Source: Acidobacteriota bacterium | GTDB taxonomy: Bacteria; Acidobacteriota; Thermoanaerobaculia; Gp7-AA8 | Direction of reading: 5' to 3' | Assembly (NCBI GenBank): GCA_019244185.1 | Contig: JAFATB010000023.1 | Location: 434,001-498,000, forward strand | DNA: 64,000 nt | Shown: piece by piece, positions 53,312 through 62,457 of the stretch | How positions within the stretch are numbered: the first letter of the stretch is position 1 | Layout of the letters: every line of letters begins with the position of its first letter | The notes under the pieces: model-generated | Told to the model about the DNA's origin: nothing | Database searches by the model: none | What the model saw: the letters and a program-made list of their open reading frames with translations, nothing else | Translations under genes and position numbers: made by a program

Positions 53312-54480
53312 GCGGCGTCCGCGCGCGGACGCGCGGCGTAGGCGAGCGACGCGGAGAGAATGCCGCTCGCGCCGCACGCGAGCCAGAGCAGCGTCTCGTT
53401 GTACGCGTAGAGCACCATGCCGATCGCGGGACCGAGGAGCATGCCGCACGACCACGTCATCAGCCAGAGGCCCATGTAGCGGCCGCGATAGCGCTCCGGC
53501 GCGAGTCCGGTGACGAACGCTCCGGTCACCGGCGCCCACGTCATCTCGCCGAACGTCCAGAGCACGACCGTCGCGCCGATGGCGACGACGTTGTGCGCCA
53601 GTCCCGTCATCGCGAAGCCGACGCCGGTGAGCCCGTAGCCGAGCGCGATGAGCAGCTGCGGCTGAAACCGCTGCGACCACGACACGATCGAAAGCTCGAA
53701 GCAGACGATGAGCAGACCGTTGAGCGAGATCAGCGTGCCGTACGTCGACGGCGAGTAGCCGGCCTTTTCGATGTGCAGCGGAAGCGTGGAGTGGTACTGG
53801 AACTCGATCCACGTCATGCACAGCGTGGCGAGGAGAAACGTGACGAATGTACGGTCGCGCAACGCGACGCGCACCGCCGCCGCGGGCTCTTCATCGTGCG
53901 CGCTCGAACGGAGTCCGTGCGGCAGCGCGAAGAACGCCACGCAGCCGAATGCGAACGAGGTCAGCGCGTCGCCGGCGAAGAGCAGAAAGAACGAGCGGTT
54001 CGCGAGGAAGCCGGCGGTCGCGGGTCCGGCGGCGAAGCCGAGGTTCACGGCGAAGCGATACATCCCGAACGCGGCGATGCGCTGTTCGGGCGCGACGAGA
54101 TCGCCGAGGAGCGCGTTCGCGGCGGGACGATAGATCTCCCCGATCGCGCCGACGGCGAAGGTGAAGATCGCGATCAGCGGCAGCGTGCGGGCCTGCGAGA
54201 GCGCGAGCATCGTGGCCGCGGAGCCGAACATCGACAGCGCGATCGTGTTGCGGCGCCCGATGCGGTCCGCGAGATGGCCGCCGGCGATCGACGCGATGAG
54301 ATGCCCGGCGCCGTACGCGCCGATGGCGATGCCTGCCTGCGCCGGCGTGAAGCCGCGGCGCGTGAGGTAGATCGCCAGGAACGGCATGACGAACGTGCCG
54401 AAGCGATTGATGAACGCGCCGCCGAAGAGCACCCACGCGGGGCGGGGGAGGGCGCGGAGGTTCTGGCGGAGCGTGGGCAC
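53281..54480 (-). CDS. MFS transporter
   Basis: 399 residues, GTG 54480. Twelve predicted helices. The loop 2-3 motif GGHLADRIGRRNTI fits the MFS signature, and the N-domain ends with a charged central loop (HGLRSSAHDEEPAAA). It resembles MdtG/MdtH-type drug or sugar efflux proteins (FINRFGTFVMPFLAIYLTRRGF). Substrate unknown. Convergent overlap of 31 bp with DUF1501. Confidence 0.88.
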   Translation of the reverse strand: MPTLRQNLRALPRPAWVLFGGAFINRFGTFVMPFLAIYLTRRGFTPAQAGIAIGAYGAGHLIASIAGGHLADRIGRRNTIALSMFGSAATMLALSQARTLPLIAIFTFAVGAIGEIYRPAANALLGDLVAPEQRIAAFGMYRFAVNLGFAAGPATAGFLANRSFFLLFAGDALTSFAFGCVAFFALPHGLRSSAHDEEPAAAVRVALRDRTFVTFLLATLCMTWIEFQYHSTLPLHIEKAGYSPSTYGTLISLNGLLIVCFELSIVSWSQRFQPQLLIALGYGLTGVGFAMTGLAHNVVAIGATVVLWTFGEMTWAPVTGAFVTGLAPERYRGRYMGLWLMTWSCGMLLGPAIGMVLYAYNETLLWLACGASGILSASLAYAARPRADAAQATSPTALG

Positions 54481-54492
54481 GCTCGCAGTGTA

Positions 54493-54527
54493 GATGAGCG
54501 GCGGGCGCCGCGCGCCCGCCGCTCATC
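54493..54527 (-). terminator. 15-bp perfect stem-loop between BNR and MFS genes
   Basis: GATGAGCGGCGGGCG (54493-54507) and CGCCCGCCGCTCATC (54513-54527) with a 5-nt loop, directly after the BNR stop (54537). There is no T-tract, so terminator function is inferred from position. Confidence 0.5.
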
Positions 54528-54536
54528 GGGGAAGGG

Positions 54537-57500
54537 TTACTCGAAGAAGAAGCGCGCCATGAAGGCGCGGAACTGCGACTTCGTGGTCGCGCCGATCACA
54601 CCGCTGTCGGCCTTCTCCCATTCCTCGCGCGTGAGCACTTTGATGGGATCGAGCTTCTTCGCGGCGAGGGTTTTGTTGACGGCGTCGACATCCTTCGCCG
54701 CCGCGTCGAACGCCGACTGCTTCTTCGCCAGCTCGGCCGCCAGCGCGTCGGCCTCGGCGAGCTGCGAGTCGGTCGGACGTCCGTCGAAGCTGTTCACGGC
54801 GCCGTAGACGGAGCCCATGCGCTCGCGGAGCTGTTCCTCGCCGGAGAGCCAGCCGCCCTCGCGCGTGGCGACGAGGGTCTTGTACTGCTCGTCGAGCTTG
54901 TTCGCGAAGTCGGTGAGCTTCTTCTTGTCGGCGCCGGAGAGCTTGGCCGCGCGCGCGTTGGCTTGATCGCGCAGCGTCTTCACGCGCTCGGTGAGGAACG
55001 TGAAGTCGGCCAGCATGTCGTACAGCCGGCGCACGCTCTTCTGCTGCAGCGCGCGGTCTTCGGCGCTGTACGTCGCGCGCGTGTCGGGCACGAGATCGAT
55101 CGTCGAGGTGTACGTCTCTTTCCCCTTGATCAGCTTCACCGTGTACTTGCCGGCGGGCGCGCGCGGACCGGTGAACGAGCCGCCGGAGAAGATGACCGAG
55201 CTGCCGGCCGGCATCTTCGGCGCCTTCAGGCGCATCGGCCATTCGACGTGATTGATGCCGCGCCGTTTGCCGGCGGGCAGCGTGGAGATGAGCTTGCCGT
55301 CGGCGTCGTAGATCTCGATCTTCGAGTCGCCGACGATGTGGCGCTTCTTGAAGTAGTACGCGATCGACGCGACGTCGCCGACGTCATCGGAGGAGAAGAC
55401 CGCGTCGCCTTCCGAGCGCGACTCGAATGCGGGGATCTTCAGCGCCGCGGCGCGGCTCGGCAGCATGACCACGTCTTTCGCGAGCGCGTCGGGCGTGAGC
55501 GCGCGGAGGGGCGTGATGTCGTCGATGACGTAGATGCCGCGGCCGTGCGTGGCGACGAGGAGATCGGCGTCGCGCGGATGGAGCTGGAGGTCGAACACCG
55601 GAACGGCGGGGAAGTTCTCGCGGAACTGCGCCCAGCTCGCGCCCGCGTCCAGCGAGATCCACAGCCCCGCCTCGGTGCCGAGGAACAGCAGGTTCGGGTT
55701 CACGAGATCTTCGCGGACGACCTGCGCGTAGCCTTTGACGTCGCCCGTCGCGAGCGGCTCCCACGTCTTGCCGCCGTCGCGCGTGCGGTAGACGTAGGTC
55801 TTCATGTCGCCGGTGCGGTGGCCGTCGAAGGTGACGTACGCGGTGTTCGCGTCGGCGTGCGAGGCGTCGACGCGCGAGACCCACGTCTTGGCCGGCACGC
55901 CCTTCACGTTCGCGACGACGTTCGTCCAAGACTTGCCGCCGTCGCGCGTGACCTGCACGTTGCCGTCGTCGGTGCCGACCCAGATCGTGTTCGGGTCCTT
56001 CATCGACTCGGAGATGGTGATGATGGTCGTGTAGTTCTCGGCCGACGAGTTGTCGATCGAGAGGCCGCCCGACTCGAGCTGCTTCTGGTGGCTCTGATCG
56101 TTCGTCGTGAGATCCGGCGAGATGCGCTCCCACGAGTCGCCGCGGTCGCGCGAGCGCATGAGGTACTGCGAGCCGAGGTAGACCACGCCCTTCTGCGTCG
56201 GGCTGGAGTAGATCGGCGTGTTCCAGTTGAAGCGCAGCTTCTGCTCGTCCTTGCGCGCGTACGGATAGATCTCTTTGTTCTCGCCGGTGGAGCGGCGGAC
56301 GCGCACGATGCGGCCGCCCTGCGACTCGACGTAGACGTAGTCGGGCTCGACGGAGTCGATGGCCACCGCGAAGCCGTCGCCGCCGCCGATGGGGCGCCAG
56401 TGGTGGTTGGTCACGCCGCCGGGATACTGCGACGGGCCGGTCCACGTGCCGTTGTCCTGCAGGCCGCCGTAGACGTGGTACGGCGTGTCGAGGTCGTAGG
56501 CCACGTGGTAGAACTGCGAGACCGGCAGCACCTCGAGATGGCGCCAGCGCTGCGCTTTGTCGCGCGACTGGTAGACGCCGCCGTCGGTGCCGACGAGGAT
56601 CTCGTTCGGATCGCTCGGATTGATCCAGAGCGCGTGCAGATCGGGATGCATGGCGTTGCCGAACGAGAGGATCGAGCCGGAGAACGTCTTGCCGCCGTCG
56701 TCGCTGAACGTGAGCGAGTATCCGGGCTTGTAGACGCGGTTGTGATCCTTCGGGTCGACGATGATGTTGGCGAAGTAGAACGGGCGCACCTGCACGTTGA
56801 ACGAGTCGTTCATCTCGCGCCAGTGCTCGCCGAGGTCGTCGGAGCGGAAGAGCGCGGTCTTCTTCGCCTCGACGACGGCGTAGACGGTGCTCGGCCGCGA
56901 CGGCGCCACCGCGACGGCGATGCGTCCGAGGTTGCCTTCCGGAAGTCCGGTCTTCAGCTTCTCCCACGTGTCGCCGCCGTCCTTCGAGCGGTAAAGACCG
57001 CTGCCCGGACCGCCGGAAGAAAAGAAGTCCGGCTGGCGGCGGAACTGCCACATGCCGGCGTAGAGGATGTTCGGATCGCCCGGATCGAGCGTGACGTCGG
57101 CGCAGCCGGTGTTGGTGTCGACGTAGAGCACTTTCTTCCACGTCTTGCCGCCGTCGGTGGTGCGGAAGAGGCCGCGCTCTTCGTTCGAGTTCCACGCGTG
57201 GCCGGTGGCGCAGACGTAGACGGTGTCGGATTTCTTCGGGTTCACGACGATGCGCGCGATGTGCTCGCTGTCGCCGAGGCCAACGTTCGTCCACGTCGCG
57301 CCGGCGTCGGTCGACTTGTAGACGCCGTCGCCGACGGAGACGCTGTTGCGCACCCACGACTCGCCGCTGCCGACCCAGACGGTCGACGGATTGGCGTCGT
57401 CGATGGCGATCGCGCCGATGGACTGGATGTGATCGTCGAAGACCGGTTTGAACGTCGTGCCGTCATCGGTCGACTTCCACACGCCGCCGCTCGCGGCGCC

Positions 57501-57695
57501 GATGTAGATCGTCGACGGCGAGCCGGCCGTGCCGTCGATCGCGGCGATGCGGCCGCCCATGACCGCGGGGCCGATCGCGCGCGCGCGAAAGCCGCCGAAG
57601 GTCGACGAGTCGAGTTTGACCGGCTCGTCGCCGAAGAGCGGTGTTGAGAGAGGCAGCAAACCAGCGAGGCACAACGCAACTACGCTTTTCTTCAC
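54537..57695 (-). CDS. Exported BNR/sortilin-like beta-propeller protein (glycosyl-hydrolase-type, 1,052 aa)
   Basis: 1,052 residues, GTG 57695. Signal peptide (SVVALCLAGLLPLSTPLFG). About residues 40-700 are BNR/Asp-box propeller repeats (STDDGTTFKPVF, STDAGATWTNVG, TTDGGKTWKK, SRDRGDSWERISP, TRDGGKSWTNV, SLDAGASWAQF). A C-terminal beta-sandwich follows (KIEIYDADGKLISTLPAG), then a helical tail (SVRRLYDMLADFTFLTERVKTLRDQANARAAKL). Widely annotated as glycosyl hydrolase in Acidobacteria, but no catalytic residues can be named. It is followed by the two LolA-like genes upstream on the same strand, forming a likely operon. Confidence 0.86.
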   Translation of the reverse strand: MKKSVVALCLAGLLPLSTPLFGDEPVKLDSSTFGGFRARAIGPAVMGGRIAAIDGTAGSPSTIYIGAASGGVWKSTDDGTTFKPVFDDHIQSIGAIAIDDANPSTVWVGSGESWVRNSVSVGDGVYKSTDAGATWTNVGLGDSEHIARIVVNPKKSDTVYVCATGHAWNSNEERGLFRTTDGGKTWKKVLYVDTNTGCADVTLDPGDPNILYAGMWQFRRQPDFFSSGGPGSGLYRSKDGGDTWEKLKTGLPEGNLGRIAVAVAPSRPSTVYAVVEAKKTALFRSDDLGEHWREMNDSFNVQVRPFYFANIIVDPKDHNRVYKPGYSLTFSDDGGKTFSGSILSFGNAMHPDLHALWINPSDPNEILVGTDGGVYQSRDKAQRWRHLEVLPVSQFYHVAYDLDTPYHVYGGLQDNGTWTGPSQYPGGVTNHHWRPIGGGDGFAVAIDSVEPDYVYVESQGGRIVRVRRSTGENKEIYPYARKDEQKLRFNWNTPIYSSPTQKGVVYLGSQYLMRSRDRGDSWERISPDLTTNDQSHQKQLESGGLSIDNSSAENYTTIITISESMKDPNTIWVGTDDGNVQVTRDGGKSWTNVVANVKGVPAKTWVSRVDASHADANTAYVTFDGHRTGDMKTYVYRTRDGGKTWEPLATGDVKGYAQVVREDLVNPNLLFLGTEAGLWISLDAGASWAQFRENFPAVPVFDLQLHPRDADLLVATHGRGIYVIDDITPLRALTPDALAKDVVMLPSRAAALKIPAFESRSEGDAVFSSDDVGDVASIAYYFKKRHIVGDSKIEIYDADGKLISTLPAGKRRGINHVEWPMRLKAPKMPAGSSVIFSGGSFTGPRAPAGKYTVKLIKGKETYTSTIDLVPDTRATYSAEDRALQQKSVRRLYDMLADFTFLTERVKTLRDQANARAAKLSGADKKKLTDFANKLDEQYKTLVATREGGWLSGEEQLRERMGSVYGAVNSFDGRPTDSQLAEADALAAELAKKQSAFDAAAKDVDAVNKTLAAKKLDPIKVLTREEWEKADSGVIGATTKSQFRAFMARFFFE

Positions 57696-57704
57696 CCGTT
57701 CTCC

Positions 57705-58463
57705 TTATTGCGGTTTGGCCGCCGGCGCTTCCGCCGTCTTCGCCGGGATCGCGAACAGCGCGTCGGCGACGACGGGGTTCACCTCGACCTTCGTGATGTT
57801 GATGCGCTGGCCGCCCGGCTGTCCCGCGCGTTTGACTTCGAGCGAGTAGGCGAACAGCACTCCGTTGACTTCCTGATAGTTGCCGATCGAGGTCTGCGTC
57901 TCGACGTCCTCGCCGTGCATGTGGCGCCGCGAGTCGGCGCGCACTTCGAGAAACGAGTCGGCGTCGATGTAAAGCGTGCGATCGACGGTGCCTTCTTTCG
58001 AGACGTGCAGCTTGTAGGCGGGCGTGCCTTCGATCTCGCTCTTGCCGAGGAGCTCGAGCTTGTAGCCCTTCTTCGCGGCGTCGACGATCGCGCCGTCGAA
58101 GTCCGCTTCTTCGCGGATCTGATCGAGCAGTTCGCCCGACAGCACTTCCGGATCCTTCTTGCCCATGAACGGCATCACCGCCCAGCCGGTCGTGCCGTCG
58201 TACGCGCGCGAGCCGGTCATGCCTTGCAGCGTGAAGTCGATGCGCACTTTCTCGGGGCGCTTCTTGGTGATCGTGAGCGGGACGTCGGAGCCGTGCATCG
58301 ACATCGTGCCGGTGAGGCGGAGCGTCTGCACGGCGTGCAGTTTTTCGAGACCGCCGCGCGCGGCGGCGTTGCGGGCGAGGATGTCGTCGAGCGTGAGCTC
58401 CGCCGCGGACGACGTGACTGCGATGGACAGAGCAACAGCGAGGACGATGAGATTGCGTTTCAT
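57705..58463 (-). CDS. LolA-like periplasmic protein, copy 1 of a tandem pair
   Basis: 252 residues, ATG 58463, nine bases before the BNR start. Signal peptide (NLIVLAVALSIAVTSSA). Outer-membrane-lipoprotein-sorting-like half-barrel: LTLDDILARNAAARGGLEKL, KIEVNP-like C-terminal strand INITKVEVNPVVADALF. It is the same length as the upstream copy with clear similarity throughout (for example GMTGSRAYDGTTGW). Probably binds a lipid or lipoprotein; the C-terminal Pro/Ala tail is shared. True LolA function is not shown. Confidence 0.82.
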   Translation of the reverse strand: MKRNLIVLAVALSIAVTSSAAELTLDDILARNAAARGGLEKLHAVQTLRLTGTMSMHGSDVPLTITKKRPEKVRIDFTLQGMTGSRAYDGTTGWAVMPFMGKKDPEVLSGELLDQIREEADFDGAIVDAAKKGYKLELLGKSEIEGTPAYKLHVSKEGTVDRTLYIDADSFLEVRADSRRHMHGEDVETQTSIGNYQEVNGVLFAYSLEVKRAGQPGGQRINITKVEVNPVVADALFAIPAKTAEAPAAKPQ

Positions 58464-58526
58464 CGGAATTCTCCTTCGGCGTTCATGAGGTCGAGAGCAG
58501 AACGCGCGAAGGCGGGGAAAGTTGCA

Positions 58527-58561
58527 GCGGCGCCGCGAATCACACCACTTCGCGGCGCCGC
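58527..58561 (-). terminator. 13-bp perfect stem-loop between the two LolA-like genes
   Basis: GCGGCGCCGCGAA (58527-58539) and TTCGCGGCGCCGC (58549-58561) with a 9-nt loop, just after the upstream copy's stop (58575). No T-tract; it may attenuate or protect the upstream transcript. Confidence 0.5.
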
Positions 58562-58574
58562 CGCGGTTCGAATG

Positions 58575-59333
58575 CTACTGCTGCGGCTTCGCGGCCGGCG
58601 CCTCGGCCTTCTTCGGCATCTTGAAGAGGTCGTCGGCCATCACCGGGTTCACCTCGATCTTCTCGACCGTGATGACCTGCGAGCCCGGCTGCCCCTTCGC
58701 CTTCGACTCCATCGAGTACGGGAAGAGCATGCCGTTGACTTCCTGGTAGTTGCCGAGCGTGGTCTCGGTCTCGACGTCCTGTCCCTGCATCTTCCGCTTG
58801 CCTTCCATGCGGATCTCGAGGAACGAGTCGGCGTCGAGGTAGACGAGGGTCTCGTCGCCGTCCTTGGTCACCTTCAGTTTGTAGGCGGGCGAGCCTTCGA
58901 TCTCGGTCTTGCCGAGGAGCTCGACCTTGTAGCCCTTCTTCGCGGAGTCGATGAACGGGCCGTCGAAGTCGGCCTGCTCCTTGGCGTCCTTGAGCATGTC
59001 GCCGGAGAGAGGCTCGGCGTCCTTCTTGCCCATGAACGGCATGAGCATCCAGCCGGTCGAACCGTCGTAGGCCTGCGAGCCGGTCATGCCCTGGATGGTG
59101 AAGTCGACGCGCATGTTCTCGGGGCGCTTCTTCGACATCGTGAACGGCGCTTCCATGCCGCCCATGTTCATCTTGCCGCTGTACTTGATCGACTGGACGG
59201 CTTTGATCTTCTCGAGGCCGCCGCGGGCGGCGACGTTCTTGGCGATGATTTCATCGAGGGTCAGCTCCGCCGCGGACGCGGTGACCGCGAGGCACAGAGC
59301 TGCCGCGAGAGACAAAATGAGACGTTGACGCAT
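58575..59333 (-). CDS. LolA-like periplasmic protein, copy 2 of a tandem pair
   Basis: 252 residues from ATG 59333, chosen for AAGGAGAA upstream and the alignment with copy 1; an earlier in-frame ATG at 59369 lacks a ribosome site. Signal peptide (RLILSLAAALCLAVTASA). Same architecture as copy 1 (ELTLDEIIAKNVAARGGLEKIKAVQSIKYSG; TEIEGSPAYKLKVTKDGDETLVYLDADSFLEIRMEGKR). Separated from it by a 13-bp stem-loop. The pair probably arose by tandem duplication. Confidence 0.82.
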   Translation of the reverse strand: MRQRLILSLAAALCLAVTASAAELTLDEIIAKNVAARGGLEKIKAVQSIKYSGKMNMGGMEAPFTMSKKRPENMRVDFTIQGMTGSQAYDGSTGWMLMPFMGKKDAEPLSGDMLKDAKEQADFDGPFIDSAKKGYKVELLGKTEIEGSPAYKLKVTKDGDETLVYLDADSFLEIRMEGKRKMQGQDVETETTLGNYQEVNGMLFPYSMESKAKGQPGSQVITVEKIEVNPVMADDLFKMPKKAEAPAAKPQQ

Positions 59334-59435
59334 TGAGGTTCTCCTTCTTTGGACACACGTTGGACGCACTGACTCCGTGCATTGTACGAGAGCGCCCGCG
59401 GAAGGTTGTGGCGAAAGGTCGAAAAAGGCGCGCGC

Positions 59436-60743
59436 TCAGCGGGGCGTGACGCGCCAGATCGTGTTGCCGACGTCGTCGGCCACGAGCAGCGCGCCCGCGC
59501 GGTCGAAGACGACGCCGACGGGACGGCCGCGCGCTTCTTCCTTCTCGTCGACGAAGCCGGAGAGCACGTCTTCCGCCGCTCCGGAAGGATGGCCGTCCGT
59601 AAACGGCACGAAGAGCACTTTGTAGCCGCTCAGCGGCCGGCGGTTCCACGAGCCGTGCTGGCCGACGAACGCGCCGCCGGCGTAGTGCGCGGGGAAGAGC
59701 GTGCCCTCGTCGAACGCGAGCCCGAGCGAGGCGGTGTGCGGTCCGACCGCGTAGTCGGGCACGAGCGCGCTGGCGACGAGGTCGGGCCGCTGCGGCGTGA
59801 CGCGCGCGTCGACGTGCTGGCCGAAGTAGCTGTACGGCCAGCCGTAGAAGCCGCCGTCTTTGACGGAGGTGATGTAGTCGGGCACGAGGTCGCTGCCGAT
59901 CTCGTCGCGCTCGTTGACGGCCGCCCACAGCGCGCCGGTGCGCGGCTCCCACGCTAGGCCGTTCGCGTTGCGCAGGCCGGAGGCGAAGATCCGCGAGCGG
60001 CCGCTGGCGAGATCGATCTCGAAGATGTCCGCGCGATTCGTCTCGACGGCCATCCCGTGCTCGGCGGCGTTGCTGTTCGAGCCGATGGTCGCGTAGAGCT
60101 TCGCGCCGTCGCGGCTGGCGAGGATGTTTTTCGTCCAGTGATGGTTGCGCGTGCCGGCCGGAAGATCGGCGACTTTCATCGGCGTCGCGGAGATCTGCGT
60201 CGCGCCGTCGGCGTACGGGAAGCGAACCACGGCGTCGGTGTTCGCGACGTAGAGGTCGTGGCCGACGAGCGCCATGCCGAACGGCGAGTTGAGGCCCTGC
60301 AGGAAGACGGTGCGCGTTTCGGCGACGCCGTCGCGATCGGCGTCGCGCAGGAGGGTGATGCGGTTCGCGCTCGGCGTCGCGGAGCCGGCGTGGCGCATGA
60401 AGAAGGCCATGAACTTCGCCTTGATGCCCTTCTGTTCGTCCGGACGCGGCGGCGCGTTCGTCTCGGCGACGAGCACGTCGCCGTTCGGCAGCACGTACAG
60501 CCAGCGCGGGTGATCGAGGCCGGTGGCGAACGCGTTCACGGTCAGTCCCGCCGCGGGCGTCGGCATCACGCCCGCCGGCCACCCTTTCGCCGGCGCGATC
60601 TTGACGGTCGGGATGAGCTGCGGATGCGGCGCGGGCAGTTCGGGACTCGGTCCCATGCCCGCCTGTACGGGCAGCCGCGCGGATTCGCTGCAGGCGGCGA
60701 GGCCGAGCACGACGATGAGCGAGAGAGCGAGTTTGCCGCGCAT
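59436..60743 (-). CDS. Sorbosone/PQQ-type sugar dehydrogenase lipoprotein
   Basis: 435 residues, ATG 60743. Lipoprotein signal with lipobox LAACS. Six-bladed propeller of the sGDH/sorbosone dehydrogenase type: GLDHPRWLYVLPNGDVLVAETNAP, GLNSPFGMALVGHDLYVANTDA, the metal/PQQ-site region NHHWTKNI, ASGLRNANGLAWEP, DGGFYGWPYSYFG and GQHGSWNRRPLSGY. The family oxidises sugars with PQQ as cofactor; substrate unknown and PQQ genes are not in view. Confidence 0.85.
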   Translation of the reverse strand: MRGKLALSLIVVLGLAACSESARLPVQAGMGPSPELPAPHPQLIPTVKIAPAKGWPAGVMPTPAAGLTVNAFATGLDHPRWLYVLPNGDVLVAETNAPPRPDEQKGIKAKFMAFFMRHAGSATPSANRITLLRDADRDGVAETRTVFLQGLNSPFGMALVGHDLYVANTDAVVRFPYADGATQISATPMKVADLPAGTRNHHWTKNILASRDGAKLYATIGSNSNAAEHGMAVETNRADIFEIDLASGRSRIFASGLRNANGLAWEPRTGALWAAVNERDEIGSDLVPDYITSVKDGGFYGWPYSYFGQHVDARVTPQRPDLVASALVPDYAVGPHTASLGLAFDEGTLFPAHYAGGAFVGQHGSWNRRPLSGYKVLFVPFTDGHPSGAAEDVLSGFVDEKEEARGRPVGVVFDRAGALLVADDVGNTIWRVTPR

Positions 60744-60789
60744 GGAGAAGCGCGCAGCAAGAGGTGAGCCTGCGAGCTGAATCAGCCAG

Positions 60790-62442
60790 CTACGCCGTCA
60801 TCGCCGGCAGCATCGTGAGGAACCGCTCGATGAGCGCGGCGTCGAACTGCGTGCCCGCGCCTTCGCGCAGCTTCACGGCGGCGCGCTCGCGCGCGATGGG
60901 CGGCTGATACGAGCGCTCGGAGGTCATCGCGATCCACGCGTCGGCGATCTGCAGGATGCGCGAGGCGAGCGGGATCTGCGAGCCGCTCATGCGGCTGGGA
61001 TAGCCCTTGCCGTCGACGCGCTCGTGATGGCGGAGCACGGCCTGCGCGACGTCGCTGCCGAGGATCGGCTCGACGAGCGCGGCGCCGACGACGGGGTGCT
61101 CCGCGAGGCCGCGCAGTTCATCGCTCGTCAGCGCGGGGCGTTTGTACAGACGCTCGTAATCGAGGAGGCGCAGCCCCGCGTCGTGCACGAGCGCGGCGAT
61201 GCGCACGGTCTCGATCTGCGTCGCGGGCAGTCCCAATGCTTTGGCAAAGCGCCGCGAGAGCTCGGAGACCGAGCGGCAATGTTCGGCGAGCTCGGGGAAC
61301 TTCTGGAAGTCGGGCTCGAGAATGCGCTCGGCGAGGAGCTGGCGGTCCTGCCGTCCCGACGCGGCTACGAACGCGGCCTCGATGAACGGCTCGATCGACT
61401 TGACGAAGAGCTGCACGCCGCGCTGCGCCTGCACTTCCGTGATGCGGTCGAACGCGACGGTGACGAGCAGGCCGTCGATGGTCTGCGCGTTGAGCGGCGC
61501 GGTGACGATCGCGCCGACGTTGGCCATCGTGATCGGCACGCTCTGCGTTCCGAACGGCATCGACGGCTCGATGCGCGTCGTCGCGTGCGGCTGGTTCGCG
61601 CGTTTGAGGCCTGCCTGCAGATGCTGCTCGATCGCGGTCATGGCGTCGTCGGCGACGCCCGAGCGCGCGGCGACGGCCTGCGGGTTCTGCAGCTGGCCCA
61701 TGACGCTCACGCACGCGACGACCGCGTACGGGATGCCGAGGGCCGACGGCAGCAGCAGGCGCAGCACGTCGAGGTCCGACTCGACGATCGTGCGCTTGCC
61801 GCTCGGCGGCGCGACGAGCTGCCGCTTCGAGAGGTACTGCCGCGCCGCCTCGATCGCGCGCAGCGCTTCCGGCGAGAACACCTGTCCCGCTTGCGCGGGT
61901 CGCGGCGCCGCGGGCTCCGGTGTCGGGCGCACGATGTTGGCCGGATCGAGCGGGCGCGTCGGGTCTTCGACGAGCGCGATCGAGCCGAGGCCGAACAGCT
62001 TGTTCGTGGCGAGCACGGCCAGCATCTGATCGCTGATCCTCCTCGCCGCCTCGACGTCGGGGACATCGAACGGCTTCTTGCCCGCTTTGTCGCGCATGTC
62101 GATGAAGCCGACCATGCGGCCGCGCCCGAAGAGCGGGGCCACGAGCAGGCGGTCGTTCCCCTGGCGGAAGAGCATCTCCGCGAAGCGCTGATCGGCGCTG
62201 AGACCGTTGACGTAGAAGGGGTTGCGCTTGACGGCCATGCGGTCGACGAGATCGTCGTTCGCGCTCACCACGCGCCGGTCGGCGACGTTGTACTGGTAGC
62301 TCGTCACGATCTCGAACGTCTTCGCGTTGAGGTCGTGCGTCGACGACAGATACAGCGCGGCCTTCGTTGCCTGCACGTGCTCGACGCAGCCGTAGAGAAT
62401 CTGCTTCAGCTGCGCCTCGATCGACTTCACTTCCGGGAGCAT
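60790..62442 (-). CDS. GAF and HD-GYP-type c-di-GMP phosphodiesterase-like protein
   Basis: 550 residues, ATG 62442. The N-terminal GAF domain (~1-155; VEHVQATKAALYLSSTHD, LLVAPLFGRGRMVGFIDMRD) is a probable ligand sensor. A middle region (~225-365) resembles a second GAF domain. The HD domain begins LAEHCRSVSELSRRFAKALGLP; ALVHDAG carries the HD, and LRHHERVDGKGYPSRM carries HHExxDGxGYP. The usual Lys after HDxG is Leu here. HD-GYP enzymes hydrolyse cyclic di-GMP; catalysis is likely but the changed position leaves doubt. Confidence 0.85.
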   Translation of the reverse strand: MLPEVKSIEAQLKQILYGCVEHVQATKAALYLSSTHDLNAKTFEIVTSYQYNVADRRVVSANDDLVDRMAVKRNPFYVNGLSADQRFAEMLFRQGNDRLLVAPLFGRGRMVGFIDMRDKAGKKPFDVPDVEAARRISDQMLAVLATNKLFGLGSIALVEDPTRPLDPANIVRPTPEPAAPRPAQAGQVFSPEALRAIEAARQYLSKRQLVAPPSGKRTIVESDLDVLRLLLPSALGIPYAVVACVSVMGQLQNPQAVAARSGVADDAMTAIEQHLQAGLKRANQPHATTRIEPSMPFGTQSVPITMANVGAIVTAPLNAQTIDGLLVTVAFDRITEVQAQRGVQLFVKSIEPFIEAAFVAASGRQDRQLLAERILEPDFQKFPELAEHCRSVSELSRRFAKALGLPATQIETVRIAALVHDAGLRLLDYERLYKRPALTSDELRGLAEHPVVGAALVEPILGSDVAQAVLRHHERVDGKGYPSRMSGSQIPLASRILQIADAWIAMTSERSYQPPIARERAAVKLREGAGTQFDAALIERFLTMLPAMTA

Positions 62443-62457
62443 GGTGGACGGGACAGA

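Noticed and set aside
54963..57647. Long plus-strand frame opposite the BNR gene
   Set aside because: Shadow of a repetitive gene; no recognisable motif, and the Asp-box repeats are on the minus strand.
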